Shown: positions 40,738-51,560, numbered from the stretch's first letter. The stretch is DNA of 64,000 nucleotides from Candidatus Bathyarchaeota archaeon (GCA_026014485.1 JAOZIE010000023.1:491164-555163); one strand, 5' to 3'. The notes: generated by a model not told the origin, from the letters alone. Numbers and translations: made by a program.

Positions 40738-41046
40738 ATGTCCGATGTAACATATTGTGAAGAGACCTACGGCGTTCCCCGAAGCCAAATTCCTTGGAGT
40801 CCAACAATAAACTATGAAAAATGTGTAGGCTGCGGGAAATGCGTTGAGTACTGTCACATGGGCGTGTACGAGTTCGAAGAGAAAAATGGGAAAAAGCTGC
40901 CCGTGGTCAAAAAACCCGCTGGCTGCGTTGTCTTCTGCAAAGGATGCGAGGAGCAATGCCCCACTGACGCCATAACTCACCCTTCAATTAAGAAAACCCA
41001 CGCAATTATTAAGAAACTACAAAAATCAAAAGGAAACACAACGTGA
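40738..41046 (+). CDS. 4Fe-4S ferredoxin
   Basis: CVGCGKCVEYC and CKGCEEQCP. Confidence 0.88.
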   Translation: MSDVTYCEETYGVPRSQIPWSPTINYEKCVGCGKCVEYCHMGVYEFEEKNGKKLPVVKKPAGCVVFCKGCEEQCPTDAITHPSIKKTHAIIKKLQKSKGNTT

Positions 41047-41384
41047 GTTCACAGGGTTTATGGTTCCCAGTGGTCTTTGCGGACAAATGTGACGGGTGCG
41101 CACCGTCTGGAAAACCTCGATGCGTTGACTACTGCCCCAACGGAGTTTTCTTGTTTAAGAACGGCAAAGCAGAAGTTGCTGACCCGTTAAGCTGCGTCTT
41201 TGGGTGCCGAGCTTGCGAATCGCTGTGCCACAGCAAAGCCATACGTTTTCCCAAACCCCCTGTCAAAACGAGTTTCTTGCGCAAAGATTCGGATTTGCGG
41301 AAAACCACCTGCTCTATCTGCGGAAAGCAGTACTGGACAAACAGGCAAAGTAACGTGTGCATGGACTGCGCAAAAGCAAAGTGA
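41043..41384 (+). CDS. Ferredoxin-like protein with C-terminal zinc ribbon
   Basis: CDGC...CVDYCP, CRACESLC, CSICG...CMDC. Confidence 0.82.
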   Translation: MSSQGLWFPVVFADKCDGCAPSGKPRCVDYCPNGVFLFKNGKAEVADPLSCVFGCRACESLCHSKAIRFPKPPVKTSFLRKDSDLRKTTCSICGKQYWTNRQSNVCMDCAKAK

Positions 41385-41407
41385 CTTGCCCTTTTTTGTT
41401 GGTTGCG

Positions 41408-42556
41408 TTACATATTCGGTGTAGGTCGCGTACCCAACGTCACTTCCGTGTCAACGGTTGAGTTACTTCTCACCACGGTCACCACAAGCAGGTCGTTAGG
41501 TAACGTTTTTTCTTCAAGATAGCTTGCGAGGTCATCGTTGTTGCGGATTCGGGTGCTGTTCAAAGCGATTATAACATCGCCTTCTTGGAGTTTTCCGTTT
41601 GAGGGGCCATTTGGTTCAATCAAGTCCTGCTCTGGTTCTGAGGGAATCCAAACACCGTACGTGACGTTCAAGTTTTGTTCCTGTGCCCGTTCGTAGTTCA
41701 TGTCCAGTACATGTATGCCCATGTAAGAGTGGCCATTGTAGGTTCCCTCGGTTACTAACGCTGAGATTTCCCGCAGGATAGTGTTTGAGGGTACGGCAAA
41801 GCATACGCCCTGAGAATTCGAGACAGCAGAGTTGGTTATCCCGATTACGTCTCCTGCAGCGTTCAGCAATGGTCCCCCAGAGTTTCCGGGGTTAATGGGG
41901 GTGCTTGTCTGAATCATGTTGGCTAAAGAGAAATTCGACGTGAAGTACGCTTGTTCGGAGCGCCCTAGTGCACTTATTACGCCTGTAGTTAGTGAACCCA
42001 CTAAGCCATACGGGTTGCCTATCGCAATGACCTCTTGCCCAACCTTCAAGTTGGATGAACTGACAATTCGGAGAGGCTTTAGTTCTTCTGTGGGGGCTTC
42101 GACTGAGAGCACGGCTAAGTCGGCGTAGGGGTCAGTTCCAAGGACGGTGGCGGCGTATCCATTGCCGTTTGAAAAGGTTACGCTTAAGCTGGTCGTGTAC
42201 CTGACAACATGATAGTTGGTTAGTATAACCATGGTTCCTGTGTAGTTGTAGACGAAGCCTGAGGCTTGCACGTCACCCGTGGTTGTGTTTCCTTGAATCA
42301 GCACGACGGAGTCGCTTACGTTCGCGTAAATCTCAACTGAGCTTGTGCCGTTCTGGTTTATTGTGATTATCTGGTCTGAATTGCCGCTGAGCGTGGCGAC
42401 TTGATTTTGCAGGTCTGTTACTTGCTTGTCCAAGTTGCTTATCTGGCGGGTGTTTAAGTAGTAAGTGCCTAAGCAGCCGACAAGTAAGCCCAACACGAAG
42501 AGAACCACGAAAACGCTCGCAGACGCCTTGCTGGCTTTGCCCCTGAAATGAAACAT
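41408..42556 (-). CDS. HtrA/DegP-like trypsin-type serine protease with PDZ domain
   Basis: TNYHVV, DPYADLAVLSV, NPGNSGGPLLN triad motifs; N-term TM. Confidence 0.92.
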   Translation of the reverse strand: MFHFRGKASKASASVFVVLFVLGLLVGCLGTYYLNTRQISNLDKQVTDLQNQVATLSGNSDQIITINQNGTSSVEIYANVSDSVVLIQGNTTTGDVQASGFVYNYTGTMVILTNYHVVRYTTSLSVTFSNGNGYAATVLGTDPYADLAVLSVEAPTEELKPLRIVSSSNLKVGQEVIAIGNPYGLVGSLTTGVISALGRSEQAYFTSNFSLANMIQTSTPINPGNSGGPLLNAAGDVIGITNSAVSNSQGVCFAVPSNTILREISALVTEGTYNGHSYMGIHVLDMNYERAQEQNLNVTYGVWIPSEPEQDLIEPNGPSNGKLQEGDVIIALNSTRIRNNDDLASYLEEKTLPNDLLVVTVVRSNSTVDTEVTLGTRPTPNM

Positions 42557-42641
42557 GTGCTTGACCTTTACCTTTTCTGCTTAATCGCGTAGATAAAAGT
42601 ATTCCCAGTTTAGTACAGAAACTGTACCAGATGGGAAAATG

Positions 42642-43643
42642 CTATTTTCTTCGGTCTATGATGTCCAGCGCGTTTGGTCCAGTGCCTATGAGCGTTACCG
42701 GCACGCCTGTTTTCTCTTCTATTTCCTTTACGAACTGCTTTGCCTCAGCGGATAAGTCGTCAAATCTTCGTTTGCCGTTGCATTCTGGGAAAATTACGTC
42801 GAGTTTTGTTAAAGCTGCTTGGGTGGCGCCGTTTATGCGAGCGTTTTTTTTGGCTAAGTCAAAGTCGAAGGGAGCACTGCGTCTTTCGCGTCCCGTGCCC
42901 GCTGCTACTTCGAACCAGCCGCGTTTGAGGGCTTCCTCTTTAGTTATTTCTCCGGGTAGCGGTCCAGCGCCGACGCGGGTTATGAAGCTTTTGAACACAA
43001 TGATAACCTCGTCGACTCGGGTGGGTCCCACGCCTGCTTCTGAGGCGATGGCTGAGGCGCCTGTGTCTCTGCTGGTCACGTAGGGGTAGCCGCCGCCTAG
43101 AAACAGCGACAGCATAAAGCCCTGTGTGCCTTCCAGCAACACGTTTTTGCCTTGGTCTAAGCCATCGTTGATTTCTGTTATGGTGTCAGCGACGTAAGGT
43201 TTAAGCTCAGGGAGGTCTTTGGCGAGTTTGGCTGTTCGCTTGACGCGTTCCTCGATGGCTGGTCCCACGCCCCACCCTGTGGTGCCGATGCCTTTGTTGA
43301 CGGCGCTGGCTTTGTCTTGGGCGCTGTGTTTCTCCTCGATTATGGAGGCGTTCTCATCTATGCCTATGCGGGTTTGGACTTGAGTTAATTCAACTTCCTT
43401 AAAGAACTGAGCGACATGCACGTTTGCCCCCGCGGCGACGAGCAAGCGGGTTTTCGGGTTTATGAACGCAGCAGGAACCATGTGCAACGCGTATTTTTTG
43501 TTTTCGTACCACACGGTGTGTGCGGCGTTGACGGAGCCTGTACGTACGCAAAAGTCAAGGTTGTCTTTGAGCGCGAGGTAGCTTATTATTTTTCCTTTGC
43601 CTTCGTCGCCCCAAAATGCGCCTACAATAACAGTGCAAGGCAT
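42642..43643 (-). CDS. purA: Adenylosuccinate synthetase
   Basis: VIVGAFWGDEGKGKI, GTQGFMLSLFLGGGYPYVTSRDTGAS; short archaeal form. Confidence 0.93.
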   Translation of the reverse strand: MPCTVIVGAFWGDEGKGKIISYLALKDNLDFCVRTGSVNAAHTVWYENKKYALHMVPAAFINPKTRLLVAAGANVHVAQFFKEVELTQVQTRIGIDENASIIEEKHSAQDKASAVNKGIGTTGWGVGPAIEERVKRTAKLAKDLPELKPYVADTITEINDGLDQGKNVLLEGTQGFMLSLFLGGGYPYVTSRDTGASAIASEAGVGPTRVDEVIIVFKSFITRVGAGPLPGEITKEEALKRGWFEVAAGTGRERRSAPFDFDLAKKNARINGATQAALTKLDVIFPECNGKRRFDDLSAEAKQFVKEIEEKTGVPVTLIGTGPNALDIIDRRK

Positions 43644-43809
43644 GTTACTTCACCCGTGTAAGGGGCGGGCAGCAATATTTAAAAATGTTGGCACTTTCCA
43701 ACGCAAAGTTCCCCGAAGAAAAACAGCGCCTCAAAGTCGCTTGCTGCTTCAGGAAATATTGAAACTGGTAATAAACGTTTTTTCATTGGACTTGTTGGGC
43801 GGCTTCTGC

Positions 43810-44010
43810 TTAGAGGCAGGTCTTGCGTTTTGAGTAGGAAATGGATGCAACAGTCATTAAGGCTCCGCCGGACCCGACAAACGGGATGGCCCAGCTTCGA
43901 TACGGGTATAATCCTACTGCAAAGTTGCCTGTAGCGTACGAAAAGCAGAATGCGCTAGCTGCGAACAATGCGATGGACGCCAGCAACAGCAAGATTTCAG
44001 CTTTGAACAT
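43810..44010 (-). CDS. Small two-TM membrane protein
   Basis: MFKAEILLLLASIALFAASAFCF...; start chosen at 44010. Confidence 0.5.
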   Translation of the reverse strand: MFKAEILLLLASIALFAASAFCFSYATGNFAVGLYPYRSWAIPFVGSGGALMTVASISYSKRKTCL

Positions 44011-44113
44011 CAACACTTCTAATCCTTGCCCCAAAGTGAATTGTAGTTCACAACATACGAGGAAAGGTTATTTTAGCTTTACGGAAAAACAATTACACAG
44101 GAAGCCCCTGAAC

Positions 44114-45202
44114 ATGCGCTCGAGAACCTCTACACTGCTGGATTTTCTTAAAAACGGTTTCAAAACCCCAAACGTAGTGGTTATGCCTGACTTTTTTATG
44201 GACCGCTTGATAAATCTGGACTGTAGCCCCCAAAGTTTCTCTGCACAAATTACCGATGTCATTGAACGAAAAGGCGGGAGCATAGACCACATACCCCAAA
44301 AGGACCAGCGGGGAGGGAACGCAATTAACGTGGCGTCCGCCCTGCTTGCGCTTGGCGCCAAGGTTACCCCTATAATCTGCACAAGTAACCTCGGGTTGGA
44401 GCAGATACGGTTTCACCTCAAAGACTACGAGGTTGACACCAGCCACATCAAAATCTTCCCTGAAGCGTCGGTTACCACGGCATTGGAATTCAAAACAGAC
44501 AGCGGAAAAGCAAACATTATGCTACGGGATTTGGGTTCCCTCGCCGAGTTTGGACCCGCAGAATTGACGGAAGACGAATACCAATTAATCGAAGACGCAG
44601 ACTACGTTTGCCTCTTCAACTGGGCAGGAACCCTTAACTATGGTACTCGACTTGCCGAAATCGTTTTCAAACGTGCCAAAGCCAAAGGCAAATGCAAAAC
44701 ATACTTGGATACCGCTGACCCCCTTCCAAACGAAGAGGCTATCCCCAAACTTATGGAGAAGGTTCTGGAAACCGACCAAGTGGACATTTTAAGCGTTAAC
44801 GAGAACGAAGCAGTCACCTTCGCGTCCCAACTCAGCAGCGAAGTCAACGCCCAACGCAGGAAAATAGAGTTCAACGAACTGGCTTTACTGTCCGCGCAGA
44901 TTCTAGCCAAAAAACTCAAAGCAAGAATCGACCTGCACACCACAACCTTCTCGGTCACCGTTAAACCCGAAGGCGCCTTTTTTGTTCCAGCCTTCAAAGT
45001 GAAACCGTTGCGCGCTACAGGAGCAGGTGACGCATGGGATGCGGGGAACCTGATTGGAGACGCAAACGGACTCTCCGACGATGACAGGTTGACTTTAGCT
45101 AACGCAGTTTCTGCATGTTACCTAAGTGACCCCGAAGGAGCGCACCCGACGAGGCAGGCGCTGATGAAGTTTTTGCGGAAAGCCAAGACGCTTGACCTGT
45201 AG
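44114..45202 (+). CDS. PfkB-family carbohydrate kinase
   Basis: DQRGGNAINVASALLALGAKV; RATGAGDAWDAGNLIG; start moved to ATG 44114. Confidence 0.88.
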   Translation: MRSRTSTLLDFLKNGFKTPNVVVMPDFFMDRLINLDCSPQSFSAQITDVIERKGGSIDHIPQKDQRGGNAINVASALLALGAKVTPIICTSNLGLEQIRFHLKDYEVDTSHIKIFPEASVTTALEFKTDSGKANIMLRDLGSLAEFGPAELTEDEYQLIEDADYVCLFNWAGTLNYGTRLAEIVFKRAKAKGKCKTYLDTADPLPNEEAIPKLMEKVLETDQVDILSVNENEAVTFASQLSSEVNAQRRKIEFNELALLSAQILAKKLKARIDLHTTTFSVTVKPEGAFFVPAFKVKPLRATGAGDAWDAGNLIGDANGLSDDDRLTLANAVSACYLSDPEGAHPTRQALMKFLRKAKTLDL

Positions 45203-45275
45203 GTGCAAGCCAAATTTTTTAAGCTCAGCCGCTTCTATCCAAGCTAACACTCAGGAAGTTGGAGGATAACGGCGA

Positions 45276-46634
45276 TTGGGCAAACTGTTTGGAAGTAGTG
45301 GTGTACGCGGCTTAGTTAATGTTGTTTTGACGCCGCAGTTAGCCTGCGGGGTCGGTTTGGCGGCGGCGACACATACACGGGCGACTCGGGCAGTTGTGGG
45401 GAAAGACACACGGGTTTCGGGTTCCCTGCTTGAGGACGCGTTGGTTGCGGGCTTGAATTCGGCAGGCGTGCACGTTTCGTTGTTGGGTATGGTGCCTACT
45501 CCTGCGGTTGCTTACTTGACGAAAGCCTTAGGCGCCGATGTTGGCTTCATGTTGACAGCTTCGCATAACCCTCCCCAGTATAACGGCATAAAAGTATTCA
45601 ACGGCAGTAGCCTCAGCTTCACAGACGAACAGCAAGCCGCCGTCGAAAAAATCGTAGCTCAAAACAGCTATCAGAGGGCAGATTGGCGTCTCATCGGCGA
45701 AACCTCAAAAATCGACGCTGCGAACGGCTACGTAAAAATGCTTTCTACAGCGGCAAACCTTGCAAAGCCATGGCGAGTAGTTGTAGACTCGGGTTGTGGC
45801 GCAACCTTTCATGCTGCTTCGGCGGCGCTGAACGCGTTAGGCTGCAAGACGACCTCGCTGAATGCGCAACCCGACGGGTATTTCCCTGCCCGTAGCTCCG
45901 AGCCGACCGCTGAATCCTTGATTGGTTTAGCTGAGACCGTGAAGGCAATGGGCGCTGATGTCGGAGTCGGGTTTGACGGGGACGGAGACCGAGTTGCCTT
46001 CGTAGACGAGACGGGTGGCTTTGTGGATTTTGACCGTGCTATCGCAGCGTTTTCAGCGTACGCCCTCAAAAAGAGTGGCGGTGGAACTGTGGTCACGAAT
46101 GTGGAGGCTTCTATGTGTGTGGAAACCATGGCGCAACAATACGGCGGCAAAGTGGTGCGTGTCCGCGTCGGCGACGTTTACATTTCGGAGGCTATGGCGC
46201 GTTTCGGAGCCGTTTTCGGCGGGGAACCCTGCGGCGCTTGGGTACATCCCAAGTGGCACTGGTGCCCTGATGGTCCCTTGTCTGCAGTGCTGATGCTAAA
46301 GGCGTTGGAGGAGCAAAACCTGAGTCTGCACGAATTCATCTCTCAAGTACCCCAATACGTAACTCTGCGGGAAAACATGCCCTGCAGAAACGAGCAGAAA
46401 CACCAAATCATCACCGAAGTCGAGAAAACCTTGACTCAAGCTTTCCCTAACTTCACGGATTTCTCCACGGTTGATGGCGTCCGCTTAACCCTCAAAAACG
46501 GCTGGGTTCTCATCCGCGCATCTGGAACGGAACCACTTATCCGCCTTACCGTAGAGGGTGAATCGTTAAAAGCTGCACGCGACATAATGGACAGAGGCGT
46601 TGAACTCGTGAAAAAACAAATTGGAGGGGCTTGA
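45276..46634 (+). CDS. glmM: Phosphoglucosamine mutase/phosphohexomutase
   Basis: TASHNPPQYNGIK, GFDGDGDR, RASGTEPLIR. Confidence 0.92.
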   Translation: MGKLFGSSGVRGLVNVVLTPQLACGVGLAAATHTRATRAVVGKDTRVSGSLLEDALVAGLNSAGVHVSLLGMVPTPAVAYLTKALGADVGFMLTASHNPPQYNGIKVFNGSSLSFTDEQQAAVEKIVAQNSYQRADWRLIGETSKIDAANGYVKMLSTAANLAKPWRVVVDSGCGATFHAASAALNALGCKTTSLNAQPDGYFPARSSEPTAESLIGLAETVKAMGADVGVGFDGDGDRVAFVDETGGFVDFDRAIAAFSAYALKKSGGGTVVTNVEASMCVETMAQQYGGKVVRVRVGDVYISEAMARFGAVFGGEPCGAWVHPKWHWCPDGPLSAVLMLKALEEQNLSLHEFISQVPQYVTLRENMPCRNEQKHQIITEVEKTLTQAFPNFTDFSTVDGVRLTLKNGWVLIRASGTEPLIRLTVEGESLKAARDIMDRGVELVKKQIGGA

Positions 46635-46636
46635 CT

Positions 46637-47917
46637 GTGAAGGCGGTTTTGCTGGCGGCTGGCGAAGGCGTTAGGCTTCTGCCTATAACAGCGACTCGCC
46701 CCAAGCACCTGATTCGGGTAGGCGGCAAACCGATTCTGGAGCACTGTTTGGATGCATTGAAGGTAAACGGCGTAACCGAAGCCGTTGTGGTCACGCATTA
46801 CATGGGTGATGTCATACGCGGTTACTTTGGGGACGGCGCAAACTTCGGGTTCAAGCTGGAGTACGTGGAGCAGAGGCAGGTTTTGGGAACTGGAAACGCC
46901 GCAGGCATCGTTGAACCCTACGTGGCGGGTGACTTCCTGCTGGTTTACGGCGACCTATTGTTCTCGGCTGAAGCCGTAAAAACCGTTCTTGAGGCGTACA
47001 AGTCTGGGAAACCCGACGCCGTGATGGCTGTGGTTCCCGTAGATAAACCCGAAAGCTACGGCGTAGTTGAACTCTCCAAAGACAAAGCCGTGAAACGCAT
47101 TGTTGAGAAGCCCAAAAAGGAGTCTGCCCCCTCAAATCTGGCAAACGCGGGCTTGTACATCTTAGGCAAAGACGTGTTTGACGCGTTGCGGCGGGTGAAG
47201 CGTTCAGTTCGCGGTGAATGGGAACTCACCGACGCAATCACTACTCTGGCAGAGGAAGGCAAAACGGTTTTGGCGGCAGAGATTTCTCGGGGCGACTGGT
47301 TTGATGTTGGGCGCCCGTGGGATTTGCTAGATGCGAACGTTTGGGCGTTGCGGCGCATGGAGCACAGGGTACTGGGGAACGTGGAGGAAGGTGTACACCT
47401 GCTCGGTGCAGTTACCGTTGCAGAGACCGCTCGGATACGCTCAGGCGCCTACATTGAGGGTCCCTGCTTCATCGACGAAGGCGCCGATGTGGGACCAAAC
47501 TGCTTCATACGTGCCTACACAAGCATCGGCAAAAACGCCCGGGTCGGAAACGCTTGCGAAGTCAAAAACAGCATAATTATGGATGGTACCCATGTGGGGC
47601 ACCTCAGTTACGTGGGCGACAGCGTCCTGTGCGAGCGGTGCAATTTGGGTGCGGGAACCAAAACGGCGAACCTGCGGTTGGACAACGGCAACGTGAAGAT
47701 GACTGTAAAAGAGGTCGTGGTTGACACGGGCAGACGCAAACTTGGCGCCATCCTTGGCGACAGCGTCAAAACAGGTATAGGCGCGCTGCTTATGCCGGGA
47801 GTGAAGGTCGGCAACGGCAGCTGGGTCGGCGCAGGCGTGGTGCTGGAGCGGGATTTGCCCGCGAATTCGATGGCGTTTATGCGGCAGAATTGGGAAATAC
47901 AAGAAAAGGAAAAATAG
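46637..47917 (+). CDS. Bifunctional sugar-1-phosphate nucleotidylyltransferase/acetyltransferase (GlmU-like)
   Basis: AVLLAAGEGVRLLPITATRPKHLIRVGGKPILEH; left-handed beta-helix C-term. Confidence 0.9.
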   Translation: MKAVLLAAGEGVRLLPITATRPKHLIRVGGKPILEHCLDALKVNGVTEAVVVTHYMGDVIRGYFGDGANFGFKLEYVEQRQVLGTGNAAGIVEPYVAGDFLLVYGDLLFSAEAVKTVLEAYKSGKPDAVMAVVPVDKPESYGVVELSKDKAVKRIVEKPKKESAPSNLANAGLYILGKDVFDALRRVKRSVRGEWELTDAITTLAEEGKTVLAAEISRGDWFDVGRPWDLLDANVWALRRMEHRVLGNVEEGVHLLGAVTVAETARIRSGAYIEGPCFIDEGADVGPNCFIRAYTSIGKNARVGNACEVKNSIIMDGTHVGHLSYVGDSVLCERCNLGAGTKTANLRLDNGNVKMTVKEVVVDTGRRKLGAILGDSVKTGIGALLMPGVKVGNGSWVGAGVVLERDLPANSMAFMRQNWEIQEKEK

Positions 47918-48033
47918 CTAGACATAAAGTCCACCTTCCTTGGTGAATCTGAAAATCTTAATTGGCTCAGGGTGCCCTTGTTTGGTGTCTTTCCGTTTTC
48001 CGACTTACCAGCTTCTATCTGCAATTGGCTTTT

Positions 48034-48624
48034 TTATGGAACGTAGACATTTGCTTCTTCGAAGTTTTGTGTCTCGAGGTTGTATTGGTATGTGCCGATG
48101 GTTATTGAGTAGCCGACAAGGGGGCTGTTGATGCCTCGGATGTTAAATCGGATTCTTTTTTTGAGGTAACTGCAGTCGCAGCTCTGGGCATGTTTGCGGG
48201 TGTACTTTTTTGATTCGATTTTCAGAATCATCTCTAGCCAGTTTCGGATTTCAACTCCGTTTTTTCTGAAGCTGTCCGCTTCTTCTTTGATGAATTCCTT
48301 GTCGTCCTTGGATAATTCGGGGGTGCCGTTGATGTGGCTGTGATATTCGCCGATAATTTGGAAATTCATCGAGTTTATGGTGTCTTTTATTCGGTTGTAT
48401 GCAGCTTGATTGCCTGGGGACCAGGAGGATTTTCCGCTTTCACCTGTTTGAACTGGATAAGCAACGTCCAACGACAAACAATCGGTTCGTTGCCCCCGTA
48501 TGAAACGTTTATCCTCTTTGCCGATTAGAAAGCCGCCCGTTTCCTTGTGAGGCGTTTACAAACAGGAAGCGACAAGAGATACAAGACACGCTTCGGAAAT
48601 GTAAACCGTTTTTTCCAAGTGCAT
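48034..48624 (-). pseudogene. JAMM/MPN (JAB1-type) metalloprotease gene interrupted by an in-frame TAA at 48556..48558
   Basis: Continuous frame MHLEKTVYISEACLVSLVASCL*TPHKETGGFLIGKEDKRF...IIGEYHSHINGTPELSKDDKEF: E-x-G-G-F-L-x-G and H-x-H-x10-D motifs. Confidence 0.7.
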
Positions 48625-48860
48625 TCCCGAATTTAGATTGTACGTTACTGCTAATAAATCACCGCAAAGAAAAAAATCTTGAAGAAAAGGTGCTGCCTCA
48701 TATATCTCTAAAAAGGAAGGTTAATGTTTGGTGGTTATTGCTGGCGCGGGGTATTTTGAGAGGTAACCTTTCATTCTTGGTTTGGCTTGGCTGCGTGATG
48801 GCTGGCTTTCTTTTGTTGGTTCGGAGACGGCTTTGGGGTTAGCTAAACTAGCTAAACCAG

Positions 48861-49883
48861 CTAAACAGTGGTGATGGCTGGCTTTAGGGTTCCCTCTATG
48901 CCCAGCGTTTTTGCTTCTTGAACCTGTAACATGCAGTCTACATGTGACTCTTCGTTGAAGACTTGGTAGTCTGCCATGGTTAGGAATGCGGCGTCCACGG
49001 AGACAGATGAGTCTGAGGCGAAGATGCCGATGTCATTCATCATGATTTCACCTGGGTTGGATAGGCAGTCGCAGTATCGTGAGATGTCCTTGGCAAAGCT
49101 CACGTAGGAAACCTTGCCCCGTTTAAACGTGGAGAGTACCCCTAAAGCTGCCGACGCAAGCGCCTTGCTCAAGTTAGGCTTATCGACGAAATCTATGGCG
49201 TTTGTGGGGCAAGCTTCGATACACATGGGACACCGCATACACAGCGGCGAGGTGTTTTGGGCTTTTCCTTCTATGATTTCGGGGATACCCATAGGGCAGG
49301 TTGCCTTGCATTTGCCGCAGCCGATGCATTTGCTGGCGTCGATTTCTAAACCGACGGTTCGGTGCTGCCTAAGTTTTCCCGCCCGCGAAGTGCAGCCCAT
49401 GCCCAAGTTTTTGATGGCGCCGCCGAATCCGCTGAGTTCATGTCCCTTACAGTGTGAGATGACTATCATGGCGTCTGCTTCTGCGATGGCCCCTGAAACC
49501 TCGATTTCGCTGAGGATGCCTTTGGTTTTGACGGTGCGGTAGTTTTCGCTTTTAAGTCCGTCGGCTATGATGAAGGGTGCTGTGCCAAAGCCGTTTCTTT
49601 GTGCGGTGTTCATGTGGTCAACGGCGTTGTTGCGTTGGGCAAAATAGTATGTGTTGGAGTCGGTGAGGAAGGGTTTGCCGCCTGCTTCCCTGATTTTGCG
49701 GACAACTTCATGCACAAAGATGGGTTGCACGTGATAGGGGTTACCCAGTTCACCCACGTGTAGCTTGACGGCTACAAGGTCGCCTTCGTTGATGCAGTCA
49801 AAGGTGCCTGCAGCGTCGTAGAGCCGCTCAGTTTCCTTAAGGAGATTATTGGAAGTGTTCCAAGGAACAAAATAGACAGACAT
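48861..49883 (-). CDS. DUF362-family 4Fe-4S protein
   Basis: DLVAVKLHVGELGNPYHVQP; CIGCGKCKATCP; CMRCPMCIEACP. Confidence 0.88.
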   Translation of the reverse strand: MSVYFVPWNTSNNLLKETERLYDAAGTFDCINEGDLVAVKLHVGELGNPYHVQPIFVHEVVRKIREAGGKPFLTDSNTYYFAQRNNAVDHMNTAQRNGFGTAPFIIADGLKSENYRTVKTKGILSEIEVSGAIAEADAMIVISHCKGHELSGFGGAIKNLGMGCTSRAGKLRQHRTVGLEIDASKCIGCGKCKATCPMGIPEIIEGKAQNTSPLCMRCPMCIEACPTNAIDFVDKPNLSKALASAALGVLSTFKRGKVSYVSFAKDISRYCDCLSNPGEIMMNDIGIFASDSSVSVDAAFLTMADYQVFNEESHVDCMLQVQEAKTLGIEGTLKPAITTV

Positions 49884-50102
49884 GCTGATTTTCTCCGCGA
49901 GTCAAGATTGGCGTAGTGATATTTTAAATTTAAGCACAGAAACTGAACTTTACCCCTGACCAAACAGCTATTTGCCCTCATCGGCGGGGTTAGTCAAGAA
50001 ATTTTGACTAACTTTGGGGCGGCTTAGTCAAGAAACCTTGATAAAAATGCCTTTATCCCCTAAAACTTCCATCCTTCATGTAGGCTTCAAGGACTGAAGT
50101 AC

Positions 50103-51560
50103 ATGAAAAAAACCATACCTGCAACGTTTCCGTCAGCTTTTTGGGCAAACCACGCAACACCGTGGCTGCGTTTCAAGCAGTTGTGCACGGTTTCGTTTCT
50201 TGTTTTTGTTTTGTTGCTTCTTCCCTTTCTGGTCGTTGACTGTTCTGTCTTGGCGAATCCCGTTCATGTTTCTATGCCTCAAATCACGATAACTAAAGAA
50301 GGCATATCGCCGTCGAATGTTTCTATTCGTATGGTTTCAGATAACTCATGTGTTTTCACGGGTAACATAACGGGCTACACGATTGCAGTTGAATGCAGCC
50401 ACATGATGATTGACGGCGCCAACTTTACCCTTCGCAGCTTGCCTGGCGGCGACGGAGCCGCGTTGACGGTGCGTAATCAGGAGATGGTGACAATCGTGAA
50501 CCTAAACGTTGAAAACTACGCTGCAGGCATCACGCTTACCTGCGCGCCTTTCTGCCGCCTCATCAACAACAACTTCACAAACAACCGCTACGGCATATCC
50601 CTTGATTCTTCGCCTAACCTCCTATTAGTGAACAACACGATAGTTGGGGGCAGCGTTAACTTCGGGGTTTACGCAGGCACCTTCCACGACTACTACAGCA
50701 ACATCGACGAGTCCAACACCATCAACGGCAAACCCATCTGCTACTGGCTGAACCGTCAAAACGCGGTGGTGCCCTCCGACGTTGGCTACTTAGCGCTCAT
50801 AAACTGCACGGGCATAACGGTCCAGAACGCGTGCCTGTCAGACAACGGGCAAGGCGCGCTGCTTGTCGGTACCCGCCGCTCCAGCTTGGTGAACTGTCAA
50901 ATCACGGGTAACGCGCAGGACGCAGGCATCCACATCGAGGGCTGCATGGACCTCAACGTTTCAGGCAACGACGTATCCCAAAACCTCAAGGGCATAGTAG
51001 TCACCGACTCTGTAGGCATCGTTATCTCAGGTAACAACGTGACCTCCAACAGCCTTGGAGCAATCCACCTTAACCCCGCAACAAACACAACCACCCTTTA
51101 CGGCAACTACATAGCCAACAACGTCGGCATAGCCCTCTTCGTCGAAGGCTCCTGCAGCAACCACATCGAAGCCAACACGATAGAGAAAAACCAGTTTTAC
51201 GCCCTGCAACTTCTGGGCATGCAGAAAAACAACACGGTTTACCGCAACAACTTCATAGGCAACGCTTGGGGCGCTCCAGGCTCTCAGCTGCAGGTTTCCA
51301 TGCCTGGCATAGACGCAGAGCACCCGATGCCTAACGCCGCCGTCTGGGACAACGGCGAAGAAGGCAACTACTGGAGCGACTACACAACAAGATACCCCAA
51401 CGCCACCGAAACGGGCAATTCAGGATTCGGCGACACCCCATACAACATAAACCCAAACAACATAGACCACTACCCCCTCCTGCAGCCTCTACCTGTTACC
51501 CCCGCAATCAGCGTTCCCCAATCAACCCAGACCCACGCCGACACCTACCCCGGCACCTGA
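50103..51560 (+). CDS. Right-handed beta-helix (NosD-like) secreted protein
   Basis: Repeated NN-x-[IF]-x-x-N-x-x-G-I units; EEGNYWSDY..RYPNA. Confidence 0.85.
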   Translation: MKKTIPATFPSAFWANHATPWLRFKQLCTVSFLVFVLLLLPFLVVDCSVLANPVHVSMPQITITKEGISPSNVSIRMVSDNSCVFTGNITGYTIAVECSHMMIDGANFTLRSLPGGDGAALTVRNQEMVTIVNLNVENYAAGITLTCAPFCRLINNNFTNNRYGISLDSSPNLLLVNNTIVGGSVNFGVYAGTFHDYYSNIDESNTINGKPICYWLNRQNAVVPSDVGYLALINCTGITVQNACLSDNGQGALLVGTRRSSLVNCQITGNAQDAGIHIEGCMDLNVSGNDVSQNLKGIVVTDSVGIVISGNNVTSNSLGAIHLNPATNTTTLYGNYIANNVGIALFVEGSCSNHIEANTIEKNQFYALQLLGMQKNNTVYRNNFIGNAWGAPGSQLQVSMPGIDAEHPMPNAAVWDNGEEGNYWSDYTTRYPNATETGNSGFGDTPYNINPNNIDHYPLLQPLPVTPAISVPQSTQTHADTYPGT

